Shown here: positions 1 through 10,716 of the stretch, piece after piece
Layout of the letters: every line of letters starts with the position of its first letter
Position numbering within the stretch: the first letter of the stretch is position 1
DNA from: Alistipes putredinis
GTDB lineage: Bacteria > Bacteroidota > Bacteroidia > Bacteroidales > Rikenellaceae
DNA: 64,000 nt
Direction of reading: 5' to 3'
NCBI GenBank assembly: GCA_022009915.1
Contig: CP091730.1
Span: 558,001 to 622,000, forward strand
The notes under the pieces: model-generated
The model's input: only the letters and a program-made list of their open reading frames with translations
What the model was told of the DNA's origin: nothing
Database searches by the model: none
Position numbers and translations under genes: made by a program

Positions 1-1
1 C

Positions 2-574
2 GCCACCGAATTGATGATTCAGAAATTCGACGTGGCTCCCGACTTCGCCGGCGTCATTCCCGGACTGCTGCCATTCGGAAACATTCTGCTCACACCTCTG
101 TTCGGTTCGATTTACGACCACAAGGGCAAGGGAGCGACGATTATGGTAATAGGTTCGGTGATGCTGGCTGCCGTACACCTGCTGTTCGCCATACCGACGC
201 TCACGCAGAGCTGGGCTGCCGTGGTTCTGACGCTGATTCTCGGAGCGGCATTCTCGCTGGTGCCTTCGGCCATGTGGCCTTCGGTCGCAAAAATCATCCC
301 TTTCAACAAACTCGGAACGGCATATTCGATGATATTCTGGATACAGAACTGGGGCCTGTCGTTCGTGCCCATGCTCATAGGTTTCGTGCTGGACAAATAC
401 TGCATCACTGGCCAAAGGGAAATAGACGGCATCGTAACCACCAGCTACGACTACACGCTGCCGATGCTTATTTTCGCGCTGTGCGGCCTGCTCTCCATAG
501 TCTTCGCCCTGCTTCTCAAACGCGAGGACAGAATCAAGGACTACGGTCTCGAACGTCCGAACATAGTAAAATAA
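2..574 (+). CDS. MFS transporter, C-terminal part (cut at window start)
   Basis: This is the last ~190 residues of a major facilitator superfamily permease, a secondary transporter of the inner membrane. The frame is open from base 2, so the true start lies upstream and the internal TTG/ATG codons near base 11 are not starts. About five or six hydrophobic helices are visible. They are separated by a basic loop with the motif YDHKGKGA, which resembles the MFS loop motif between helices. The tail is hydrophilic and ends in VK. The substrate cannot be read from this part. An inverted repeat follows the stop codon and separates it from the convergent ferritin gene. Confidence 0.8.
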   Translation, partial: ATELMIQKFDVAPDFAGVIPGLLPFGNILLTPLFGSIYDHKGKGATIMVIGSVMLAAVHLLFAIPTLTQSWAAVVLTLILGAAFSLVPSAMWPSVAKIIPFNKLGTAYSMIFWIQNWGLSFVPMLIGFVLDKYCITGQREIDGIVTTSYDYTLPMLIFALCGLLSIVFALLLKREDRIKDYGLERPNIVK

Positions 575-591
575 ACGCAACGCAAAACACT

Positions 592-629
592 TTCCGCCCC
601 TGCCGGATGTCTTTCCAGCAGGGGCGGAA
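592..629. terminator. Inverted repeat between MFS gene and bfr
   Basis: A perfect 12-bp stem (TTCCGCCCCTGC pairing with GCAGGGGCGGAA) encloses a 14-nt loop between two convergent stop codons. There is no long T tract, so it is a probable rather than certain terminator. It could serve both strands. Confidence 0.6.
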
Positions 630-654
630 TCGTGAAAATCAGTAGGCAGTCCGC

Positions 655-1173
655 CTATTCGTTCTTTTCGTTGCGCCGCTTAACGTCCTTGGCCGAGCTC
701 TTGCCGTCGGCGATAGATTGCAAGGCAAGATAGTTGTCTCCGTAGGCTCTCATCTTGTCCAGTTCGCGGCGGAAATCGTCCAGATGCACCTCCTCCTCGG
801 CGATTATATCCTGAAACATCTTGTGCGAAACGGAATCCATAGCCTCACTGCACTCCCGAGCCCACTTGTTGTAGTTGTCCACTGTGCTCTCTTCGAGGGC
901 AATGGCCATTTCGAGCATACGCTTCACGTCGGTTTCGGGAACGGTCCGGTGAGCCGGATTCATCTCCACCTCGCCCTCCAAAAACAGTATTCTCTCGGCG
1001 AGCATCTCCACATGCAGCATTTCGGCAATCGAAATCTGCTTCATAAGTTTGGCAAGGTATTTATAGCCCTTGTCTTCCAAATGGGTATGGAAATAGAAAT
1101 ACTGCAAAAGCGTGGAAATTTCCAGCCCGACGGCGCCATTGAGCCGCTCGATGCTGACTTGATATTTACTCAT
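655..1173 (-). CDS. bfr: Bacterioferritin
   Basis: A 172-residue ferritin-like four-helix protein that oxidises and stores iron in the cytosol. All diiron ligands of classical bacterioferritin occur at the Escherichia coli positions: Glu18, Glu51, His54, Glu94, Glu127 and His130. Met52, the haem ligand between subunits, is also present in the run EMLHVEM, followed by the family signature ERILFLEG. That supports a haem-binding bacterioferritin rather than a plain ferritin or Dps-like protein. The reading frame is intact, unlike many neighbours. It is a single gene, convergent with the MFS gene and divergent from dsbD. Confidence 0.92.
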   Translation of the reverse strand: MSKYQVSIERLNGAVGLEISTLLQYFYFHTHLEDKGYKYLAKLMKQISIAEMLHVEMLAERILFLEGEVEMNPAHRTVPETDVKRMLEMAIALEESTVDNYNKWARECSEAMDSVSHKMFQDIIAEEEVHLDDFRRELDKMRAYGDNYLALQSIADGKSSAKDVKRRNEKNE

Positions 1174-1299
1174 GACCTGTCGATTTTTATAGGTTCAACT
1201 ATTTTGCGCAAGGACAAAATCCGTACCGCACCGGCGCCGAAAAATGAAAAAAGTTAGTAACTTGCGCTTTGGTAACATTCTTAATCAAGCATCAAACCG

Positions 1300-3271
1300 A
1301 TGAAAAGAATTTTGGCTCTGCTCTTCTCCGCACTGCTGTGCGAAATCGCTCTCGCACAGATACCGCAGCCGATAAAATGGACGACGGAGGTTCTGCATAC
1401 GGAAAAACAATCTTTTTCAGGTGCGGTTCACCGCCGACATCCAGTCCCCGTGGCATTTCTACGACTTGGGCCCTTACGACGGAGGCCCCGTGCCCGTGAG
1501 CTTCTCGCTGACGCCGAGCAGCACCGTAACGCCGGTGGGCGAAATGCGGGCGCTGTCGGAGCCGGTGCGCGTGTTCGACGATATTTTCGGCATGGAGGTC
1601 GGATATTTCGAAAATCAGGCGATTTTTTCACAGTTGGTCGAACTGAACGGCAAGGGCGGCGTTCTGGCGGGAACGGTCGAATGGGTGGCCTGCAATCCCG
1701 AAACGAACGAGTGCCTGCCCCCGACCGAATACGAATTTTCCGTAAACATCGGCTACGGCGCTGCGGAAGCCTGCGAGCATCGAGCCTCAGAGCGCCGGAC
1801 CGAAAGAAACCGGTTCGCTGTGGGCGTCCGTCATAGAAGCCATACTGTGGGGACTTGCCGCGCTGCTCACCCCGTGCGTATTCCCGATGGTGCCAATGAC
1901 CGTGTCGTTCTTCCTTAAAAACGGCGGCAGCCCAGCCCGCGGACGCATACGTGCCGTATTCTACGGACTGTTCATTATAGCGCTCTACACCGTCCCCATA
2001 GGAATAATAATCCTCATCACGCGCATAGTGGGAGGTCAGGCCGTGACGGCCGACATTTTCAACTGGATAGCCACGCACTGGATACCCAACATACTGTTTT
2101 TTGTCGTATTCATGATATTCGCCGCATCGTTTTTCGGAGCGTTCGAAATCACTCTGCCCAGCCGCATAGTGAACGATACGGACCGCAAGGCCGACCGCGG
2201 CGGACTGGCCGGCACTTTTTTCATGGCTCTCACGCTGGTGCTCGTTTCGTTCTCCTGCACGGGACCTATCGTCGGCACCGTTCTGATAAACTCCACTTCG
2301 GGAATGGTATGGCAGCCGGTAGTCACGATGCTGGCGTTTTCGACCGCCTTCGCATTGCCGTTCACGCTTCTGGCTCTGTTTCCCTCGCTGCTCGACAGGC
2401 TTCCCAAGAGCGGCGGGTGGCTCAACTCGGTCAAGGTGGTGCTCGGATTCGTCGAGGTGGCTCTCGGATTCAAGTTCCTCAGCGTAGCCGACCAGACATA
2501 CCACTGGGGGCTGCTCGACAGAGAGGTCTACCTCGCAATATGGATAGCCACATTCTCGCTGCTGGGACTTTATCTTTTGGGCAAGATACGGTTCAAGTAC
2601 GACGAAAAGGACAAGCCGCTCTCGGTTCTGCGGCTGGGGCTGGCCATCGCGGTGTTCTCGTTCGTCATATACATGATTCCGGGCATGTGGGGCGCACCGC
2701 TCAAAGCGTTGTCCGGATATCTGCCGCCCATGACATCGCAGGAGTTCGTTCTCGGCGCCACAACTGTACGGCATACCGTCCGAGAACCCGAACAACGGCG
2801 GAACGATGTCAAATATTCCGACATGCTCGAACTGCCCAACGGGCTGGAAGGCTTTTTCGATTTCGAGCAGGGGCTGGAATACGCCCGCAAGGTTGGCAAG
2901 CCGGTATTTTTTTAGACTACACGGGACACGGCTGCGTGAACTGCCGCGAAATGGAGGCCAGAGTATGGTCGGATCCGCAGGTGGACAAGATTCTGCGCGA
3001 AGACTACGTGATAATCGCCCTCTACGGCGACGACAAGACCAAGCTCCGCAAGGAAGACTTTTTCCCGACCGAAGACGGCAAGACGCTTAAAAGCATGGGC
3101 AAGAAAAACTCCTACATAGTGAACACGCTCTACGGAATAAGTTCCCAACCGGCCTATCTGCTGCTCAGCGACGACGGCGATTTGCTGGTTCCGCCGCGAG
3201 GCTACAATCTCGACGTGCAAGGCTACGCGGACTTTCTGAAAAGCGGCCTCGAAGAGTATTACCGACAATGA
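1300..3271 (+). CDS. dsbD: DsbD-like thiol:disulfide interchange protein (several frameshifts)
   Basis: An inner-membrane protein that passes electrons from cytosolic thioredoxin to periplasmic thiol partners. It begins with a signal peptide (MKRILALLFSALLC...), followed by a periplasmic DsbD-alpha-like domain with the dipeptide pair WH and a conserved NPETNECLPP stretch. A CcdA-type membrane core with LTPCVFPMVPMT and about eight helices comes next. The C-terminal thioredoxin domain carries the redox motif CVNC. The four parts lie in different frames, with breaks near 1415, 1780 and 2907; the last is in a run of seven Ts. The stop overlaps the next start by four bases (ATGA), so it is probably coupled to the glycosyltransferase. 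Confidence 0.88.
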
Positions 3272-4453
3272 AGAAGATAACCCTGCTCGGCCCCGCATAT
3301 CCATACCGCGGCGGCATAGCGACCATAATGGAACGGCTCTGCGCCACATTCGTCGGGCGCGGCGCGAAGTGCAGACTGCTGACCTTTACGGTGCAGTATC
3401 CGAAAATCCTTTTTCCCGGGCAAAAGCCAGTACAGAGAATCCGAGGCGCCCGAAGGCATCGACATCGTGCGGGCCGTAAACACCGTCTGGCCACCTAACT
3501 GGATAAAAGTCGGCCTGCGAATAAGGCGCGAGCGGCCCGACGCGCTGATACTCAAATACTGGACTCCTTTCATGGCGCCATGCTTCGGCACCATAGCACG
3601 CATCGCACGCGGCAACAAGCACACCAAAGTTCTCGTACAGTTGGATAACGTGATTCCGCACGAAAGGCACTTTGTCGATACCGTCTTCACGCGATACTTC
3701 ATAAATTCCGCCGACGGATTCATCTACATGTCCGAACAGGTGCACCGCGACCTGCGGCTGTTCACCGAAAGCAAACCGGCCCTGTACTCGCCCCACCCGC
3801 TTTTCGACAATCTGGGGGCACGCATTTCAAAAGACGAAGCGTGCGAAAAGCTGGGGCTCGATTCGAGAATCTCCTACATGCTGTTCTTCGGACTGATACG
3901 CGACTACAAAGGTCTCGACATGCTCATCGAGGCATGGCGCCTGTTGAAAACGGAAGGCAGGACCGCGGGGCGCAAGCTGCTGGTGGCCGGCGAATTTTAC
4001 AGCGGACGCGAACGCTACCTGCGCCAGATTCGGCAGGCGGGTCTCGAAGAGGAGATAATAGTCCGCGACAGACCTTCATTCCCGACCCCGACGTAAAACT
4101 GTACTTTTTCGGCCGCGGATTGTCTGGTGCTGCCCTATTACAGCGCCACGCAGAGCGGCGTCACACAGATAGCCTACAATTTCGACACTCCGATGATAGC
4201 CACGCGCGTGGGCGGTCTGGCAGAAATCGTGACCGACGGAGTGTCGGGCATCGTAACCGATGTTTCGGCCGAGAGCATCGCCGGCGCTATCGGGGAATTC
4301 TACACGCCGCACACCGCGGAAAAACTGCGTCTGGGTGTGGAAAAGGAGAAGGTGCGTTTCAGGCTGGCAGGCCACGGCCGACAGAATAGAGGAGCCTGTA
4401 CCGGCTCTGCCGAAAAAGAAGAAACGACTCCGAATTCGAATCCGGTAAAATGA
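3268..4453 (+). CDS. Glycosyltransferase family 4-like (frameshifted)
   Basis: A GT-B fold glycosyltransferase of about 385 residues, probably cytosolic or peripheral to the membrane. The N-terminus has the donor-site glycine motif AYPYRGGIA. The C-terminal half has the GT4 pattern FFGLIRDYKGLDMLIEAW, then a serine-rich acceptor stretch LPYYSATQSGV, then TRVGGLAEIVTDGVSGI, the nucleotide-sugar motif. Breaks occur near 3420, 4072, 4110 and in the last 30 codons, so the exact C-terminus is uncertain. The donor and acceptor sugars cannot be assigned. Its ATG overlaps the dsbD stop. Confidence 0.85.
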
Positions 4454-4490
4454 AAAAAGGCAGAAAGCCGTTGCGACCTTCTGCCTTTCA
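4454..4490. terminator. Bidirectional terminator hairpin
   Basis: A 10-bp stem (AAAGGCAGAA with TTCTGCCTTT) lies between two convergent genes. The flanking A and T runs suit termination in both directions. Confidence 0.75.
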
Positions 4491-4509
4491 TCCTTTCAAG
4501 ATTTTTCCA

Positions 4510-5697
4510 TTACAAATTCACGGCCATAAGCTGTGCATAGGCCTTGACGTACTGCAACTTGAAGTCTATCGCCTCCTTGCGAATCGAGAGCAGGGAGTTC
4601 ATCTGCACGAAATACTCCACCATGCCCATGCCTCCGGCACGCAGCGACTTGTCGAGCTGTTCCGCGAAAGATTCGAGACCGAGAACGGTCTCGTCGGCGC
4701 TCTTCGACGCTTCGGCCAGCAGCCGCGTCTTCTCGTAAAGCGATGCGACCTCGGTCGTCATGTCGCTAAGCGACGCTTCGGCGGCCGAACGTGCGTACTG
4801 CACCTGCGCCTTGCTGCGCTTCACGTTATTGCGATTGCCGAACATGGGGATGGACATGCCGGCGACAACGCCGTGAAAAACGTTCCGAGGCGGTATACTC
4901 GTGTTTATATCCTAACGTGAACTTGGGCAGGGACTCGGTACGGCTCACTCTGAGCTCCGCCTCCGCCGATTCCTGTTCGAGCAGAGCTCCACGCAGCTGC
5001 GGAGAGGCCGTGCGCCAGTCATCCAGCACGCTTTGCAAGTCGGGCAGCTGCTGCGGGGCGGCAAACCGAGTGTCCTCGAAATCGACCTTGCAGCCGCCGT
5101 TGAGCACTTCCAGACGCGAGAGGGCCTGTTCCAAATCTATTTGCAACAGTCTCAGTGCGTTTCGCTCCGTCATCATCTGCATGCGAGCCTGTTCGCTGTC
5201 CAGTATCGAACCGTCGCCCTTGTCCAGCCGCTCCTGCGCAATGGAAAGCGTCTGCTCAGCATGGGAAAGAACGGTCTGCTGAACCTCTATCTGCTGGCGC
5301 ATGGCTATTACGTCGAAACAAAGCAGCTTTGGGCCTCCAAAAGAATCTTCTGGCGCAAGGCATCGTACTCGCTGTCGTACTGCCGCGCCTTAGTCTTCGC
5401 AAGTTTGCCTCGCAGGGCATAGGCCGAAGGGAAATCGAACTCCTGCGTCACGGTCAGCTCGCCGGTCTTGCCGGCCTCTGAGGGACTGCCCCACGAATGT
5501 ATGAACTCCACCTCGGGATTGGACAGCGAGTTGCCGACACGGGCCTCCAAGCTCCGGGCCTCGGTGAGCGAACGATAAGAAGCCAACTCTATGTTATTGC
5601 TCTCGACCTGCGCCACCACTCGGGCCACTCCGTCCTGCGCGATGCAGGCTCCGCAGAGCGCGAGGGCCGAAAACAGTGCAATAAAACTCTTAAACAT
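4510..5697 (-). CDS. TolC-family outer-membrane efflux protein (frameshifted)
   Basis: The outer-membrane channel of a tripartite efflux pump, about 395 residues. A signal peptide (MFKSFIALFSALALCGACIAQ) is followed by two repeats of long amphipathic coiled-coil helices rich in Gln, Glu, Ala and Leu. This is the OEP/CusC pattern; for example EFDFPSAYALRGKLAKTKA is typical of CzcC/CusC proteins. Frame breaks occur near 5310 and 4860-4880. It is the last gene of the metal efflux operon, and its start overlaps the pump stop codon by 8 bases. Confidence 0.88.
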
Positions 5698-8600
5698 GAT
5701 TCTCTTTTTTACGGTTCAACAAAATGTATATGGCCGGAACGACGAAACCGTTCAGAACGAGCGAGCTGATGAGCCCTCCCAAAATGACCTTGGCCATGGG
5801 CGACTGAATCTCGTTTCCTGAAACGTCGCTTCCAAGTGCCAGCGGAATGAGCGCCAGAGCGGAGGTGAGGGTCGTCATAAGAATCGGATTCAGCCTGTCG
5901 AGCGACCCCCGCACGACGCTGTCGTACAAATTCATACCCTCGGAGCGAAGAGTGCCGTAATGCGACACCAGAAGAATACCGTTGCGCACGGCGATTCCGA
6001 GCAGCGAGATGAATCCGATGATTGCCGGAATGCTCACCACGCCCGAAGTCATCCACACGGCAGCGACGCCGCCTATCATTGCAACCGGCATCGTCACCAT
6101 TACCATAACCGAAAGTCCGACATTCTTGAACTCCTGATACAGGAGCAGGAATATCACTATCACGGCCATGAGCGAAGCGAACGAAAGGACCTTCATCGCC
6201 TCGTTGCGGCTTTCGAACTCGCCGCCGTACTCGACGTAATACCCCTCGGGCATCGGAACCTGACTCTCGATAGCCTGACGAATGCTCTCCACCGCTCCGC
6301 CCAAATCGTCGCCGGTGATGTTGGCCGAAACCACAATCTTGCGCTTGACGTTCTCGCGATTGATAGTATTGGGTCCGGCACCCGAAACGATGTCGGCGAC
6401 TTGGCTCAAAGGCACCTTGCCGCTCAAAGGCGAATCAATCAGAAGATTGCCTATGCTTTCGATGTCGGCGCGGCTGTCCGGATTAACCTTCACCACCAAA
6501 TCGAACATGGCACTGCCGTCGTACACCTCCGAGACCTTGCGGCCGCCCAGGGCCACTTCGACGAACTCCGAAAATTCGCTCATGGTGATTCCGTAGCGGG
6601 CCAGCATCTGTCGGCGCGGAACTATCTGCAACTGCGCACGTTCGACCTGCTGCTCGACCGTTATGTCGGCAAGGCCGTCTATGTTCGAAATAGCGCTCTT
6701 TATCTTGTTGCCCAGCATGAACATCGTGTTCAGGTCCTCGCCGAACAGCTTTATCGCTATGTCGGCTTCCGTACCCGAAAGCATGGCGTCGATACGGTGC
6801 GAAATGGGCTGTCCTATCTCTATGCTCATGCCGCGCAGCGAACCGAGCCTCTGACGCACGTCGGCCATGAACTCGGCGCGGCTTCTGCCGTCCAGCTCGA
6901 ACGGAGCCTCTATCTCCGAAGCGTTCACGCCCAAAGCATGCTCGTCGAGCTCCGCACGCCCCGTCTTGCGGGCCACAGTCTTGATTTCCGGAATTTCAAG
7001 CAGGATATTCTCCACCATGCGCCCCATGTTGTCGGACTCTTCGAGCGAAATGCCCGGCATGGCTCCTACATTGATGGTCAGCGAGCCCTCGTTGAACGGA
7101 GGCAGGAAGCTGCTGCCAAGCGTCGTAAACACTACGACAGCACCGGCGAACAGAGCTGCGACGACACCTATCACGGCACCCTTCCAGCGCAGGCACCACA
7201 CAAGAGCCGCCTCGTACCATTTCTTGAATGTGCGGGCGACCACCGCTTCCTTCTCGCTGCGGCGGAGTTCCTTTTCGCCGGTGAGCATATAGCTGCACAT
7301 GACAGGCGTAAGGGTGATTGCCACCACCATGGACATGAACAGCGAGACGATGAACGACACCCCCGAGCGGAGTCAGCATGCGTCCCTCCATGCCGCTGAG
7401 GAAAAACAGCGGCACGAAAGCCACCACCGTGATTATCGTCGCATTGATAACCGAAGAGCGAATCTCGCTCGATGCCTCGTATACGATTTTAAGGTTCGGT
7501 TCCCGCTGCTCCGGCGGCAGAAGATGGTTCTCGCGGAGCCGCCGGTAGACATTCTCCACGTCAATAATGGCGTCGTCCACAAGAGAGCCGATTGCAATGG
7601 CCATACCGCCCAGCGACATGGTGTTTATGGTGAGACCCAGAGCTTCGAGCACAAGAATGGAGCCGAGCAGCGAAAGCGGCAGGGCCACCAGCGAGATGAC
7701 GGTCACGCGCCAGTTCATCAAAAACAGGAACAGCACTATCACCACGAACAGGGCGCCCTCGACAAGGGCTTCTCCGATATTGTTTATGGAGCTTTCGATA
7801 AAACGCGACTGCCGGAATATATCGGTAGATATGTTCACGTCCGCCGGAAGCGAATGCCGCATGTCGGCCACCACCTCCTCTATCTTCTCGGTAAGCTCCA
7901 TGGTGTTGGTCTGCGGCTGTTTGGTAACGGTTATGAGCACGGCCGGCTTTCCCCGCTCCGAAGCAAGGCCGAGCTGCGGGAATGCCGCACCGATTTTCAC
8001 GTCGGCCACATCGCTCAGACATATCGGCAGCCCGTCGGCGGAGAGTTTCACCACCGCCGAAGCTATCTCCTCGGCCGAAGTAGTGGCCATGACGCCGCGC
8101 AGAATGAATTCGTTGCCCCACTGGTACAGCGCTCCGCCCGAAGCGTTCACGCTCATGTCGCCAGTGGCAGTGAGTACCTCGTCCACCGACACTCCGTAGC
8201 GCATCATCCTCTCGGGAGAAAGAAGTATCTGATACTCCTTGATGTCGCCGCCGATGACGGCCACCTGCGCCACGCCTCCGGTCGAAAGCAGACGCGGGCG
8301 AATCGTCCAGTCGGCTATGGTCCTCAAATCCTGCAACGAGACGGAATCCGAGGTAAGTCCCAGAATCATCATCTCGCCCAGAATCGACGACTGCGGCGCC
8401 AGCACCGGTTCCTGAACCGACGAAGGCAGCGACTCGCGTATGGTGGACAGTTTTTCGGACACTATCTGACGGGCTACATATATGTCCGTACCCCAGTCGA
8501 ACTCAACCCATACGACCGAGAATCCGGTCGTGGACGACGAACGCACGCGGCGCACATCCGTAGCACCGTTCAGGGCCGTCTCTATGGTGAACGTGACGAC

Positions 8601-8789
8601 CTTCTCCACCTCTTCGGCCGCCATACCGCCGGCTTCGGTCATGACCACCACCGTCGGAGCGTTCAGGTCGGGGAATACGTCCACTTCCATTCGCTGTGCC
8701 GTGTATATTCCGGCTGCGGCGAGAATTCCGGCGACTATCATCACCAGAATACGATTGCGCAGCGAATACTGTATTATCTTATTCAGCAT
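5690..8789 (-). CDS. Heavy-metal RND efflux pump, CzcA/CusA family (one frameshift)
   Basis: An inner-membrane proton-driven pump of about 1030 residues that expels metal cations through the adaptor and TolC channel. The start MLNKIIQYSLRNR and the periplasmic pore-domain layout are those of heavy-metal RND proteins. Helix 4 carries SLVDDAIIDVENVYRRL. Its two Asp plus Asp/Glu correspond to the proton-relay DD...EN signature, and it is closer to the uncharacterised HME3 type than to the Cu/Ag or Co/Zn/Cd types. The metal is therefore not determined. One frame break lies near 7355-7370. The start is 13 bases after the adaptor stop. Confidence 0.92.
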
Positions 8790-8802
8790 GGTCTAAAAAC
8801 GT

Positions 8803-10063
8803 TTAGTGTGAATGTGAATGGGAGTGCGGAATCGCCGACATGGCGGCCATCTTCACATGCACCGCACCGCGGGTCACCACTCTCTGACCCTCTTCTATTC
8901 CCGACAATATCTCCGCACGCTCGCCGTCAGTCGCCCCTATCGACACCTCGCGGCGTGCATATCCGTCGTCGTCCAGCCTGCACGAAAACGAAATAGTGGC
9001 CCTGAGACTCGGTAATAGCGCTCAAAGGCAGCGAGATGACATCGTGTTTCGTCTCGCCCAGCAGATATACGTCGGCAAACGAACCCGGGAGCACGCCTGC
9101 GGCCGCATCGAACTCGAAAGTTACGGTTACCAGAGGCGAAGAAGCGGAGGCGGCTACCGACGAGGCCACGCGGTGTCCGCCCAGCGACGACAGTCTTCGT
9201 ACCTCACCGTCCGAGCCGACGAAATTGGCCGTCTTCACGTCGCGCAAAACCGCACAGTATCTCTGCGGAACCGAGGCCACAAGACGCAGCCGGTTGTTTT
9301 TGGCGACACCGAGCAGCATGTCGCCCGTTTGCACGAAATCGCCCTCCGAGACCGCAACGCCCGTCGCGTATCCCTTCACGGGAGATTTTACCGGCACACC
9401 CTTCTCCGACGACGAGCCTACCGCCTCCCATTGGCTCTTGGCGGCGGCATATTCGCTGAGGGCCGACTCGTACTCCTTTTGCGAAATTATTTTATCGTCC
9501 AGCAGCATCCGCGCCCTTTGAAGCTGAGCTTCGGCCGCCTCATAGGCCGCCTTCGCCTTCGCGCTGACATCGCCGCCGTCCACCGACTTGGAATCTATGT
9601 ACAACACCGGACTGCCGGCCGCAACGGCCGAACCGTCGGCGAAAGGCGATACGGCAAAGCGGACGATTCCCGAAACGGGAGCCGACAGAAGCGCCAAATC
9701 GTCCTGAGCAGACAGAATTTCGCCGCTGCACTTTATGACGCTGCTGAAATCCGAAGCTGCCACCTCCGACACTTCGAAATCGACCCTTGCGGCCTGAGAC
9801 TGCGGGAAAACAATTTCGTCCGAAGCGTGCGCCGCTCCGGCGTGTTCGTCTTCGGAATGTTCGTGTCCCTCGTGCGAGGAGTGGTCGTGGTCATGGTCGT
9901 GCGCATGCTCTTCATGCTCATGGTCATGAGCGTCGTGATTGTGTCCCTCGTGACTTTCGGTGCAGGACGGACCGTGCTGATGCTCTTTCGCAGCGTTTTT
10001 GGACGCACAGCCCGCCATGAATACGCAGTAGCATACCGCTACCGCAAATATGATATGTTTCAT
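8803..10063 (-). CDS. RND periplasmic adaptor (membrane fusion protein), His-rich at both ends
   Basis: A CusB/CzcB-type adaptor of about 415 residues that links pump and channel. I chose ATG 10063 because it opens a lipoprotein signal ending MAGC; the longer frame upstream has no signal. Residues ~25-85 are a long His/Asp/Glu-rich stretch with many HDH and HEH repeats, a probable metal-binding tail. It is followed by the barrel-sandwich, alpha-hairpin and beta-barrel domains. A frameshift near 8980 hides the true C-terminus. Read in the correct frame it ends HSHSHSH at 8803, a second metal-binding tail. It sits directly upstream of the pump gene. Confidence 0.88.
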
Positions 10064-10135
10064 GATTAAAAAATTTTCGTTTCGACTGTAATTTTCCTCT
10101 TTCGTCTGCCGGCCTGCGGGGAAGCCCATGCCGGC

Positions 10136-10560
10136 TTACAAGAACGACGGAGCGCGGACAGGGATGGCCTGCCGCTGATAGTTTACGAAAATATCGATGG
10201 AAAGAGGTATGTCCCGCTTTTTCCTGAACGCACAAGCCGCACACGCACGGCATTCGCTGCGGAAGAATGTCCACGACGGCGAAATTGTCGTTGGCAAGGC
10301 ATGCGCAATGGAAAAACGATTTGTACGAATCTTCGGACGAGAACTGCGCCACGTCTATTTTTACGCGTGCACTCGCCCTCGCAGCCGTGTTCGTGGTCCG
10401 CGCAGCAATCCCCGCTGCACGCATCCATGCAGTGCGAAAAGACAAAACACGCCTTTCCGTCCCCGCCGTGATGATGATGCGGCAAAGATGCGGCTATCTG
10501 CATTGCAACCACGAGCAGAAGCACCGTCCGGACGAATAAGTTCCCGCGCGAAAAAACCAT
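10136..10560 (-). CDS. Small Cys/His-rich exported protein, first gene of metal efflux operon (frameshifted)
   Basis: About 140 residues, with an N-terminal signal or anchor helix (FVRTVLLLVVAMQIAASL). This is followed by HHHH, then a Cys-rich segment with many possible thiol/His metal ligands (CMDACSGDCCADHEHGCEGEC). Breaks near 10375 and 10220 were resolved by following conserved-looking sequence to the end, ...AIPVRAPSFL, at 10136. I cannot name the family with certainty. Small proteins of this build precede RND metal pumps in Bacteroidetes, so a periplasmic metal chaperone or sensor is a reasonable inference. It is transcribed ahead of the adaptor gene. Confidence 0.65.
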
Positions 10561-10567
10561 ACGAGTG

Positions 10568-10575
10568 CAAATATA
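10568..10575 (-). promoter_or_regulatory. Bacteroidetes -7 box of metal efflux operon
   Basis: TATATTTG on the minus strand matches the TAnnTTTG box. It lies 7 bases before the ATG of the small Cys/His-rich protein, so the leader would be very short or absent. Confidence 0.6.
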
Positions 10576-10716
10576 AGAATTTTTATTCTATTCCATCGAA
10601 TGCGAACCATCTCTGTATAACCATGGAGTTCCGGAACACGGGCGGCGCAGTTGCCGTGTATTTCCGACGAGAGGGTTTTGCCGTGTAAAGGAAACCGACA
10701 AGCGCAGGCGGGGGAG

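Noticed and set aside
1428..2795. A 455-residue minus-strand open frame
   Set aside because: It lies opposite dsbD, is rich in Arg, Glu and Gln from codon-bias complement, and has no recognisable motif.
5960..8996. Two long plus-strand open frames (479 and 565 residues)
   Set aside because: Both are antisense to the RND pump gene and have His/Arg/Gln-rich, low-complexity translations without family features.
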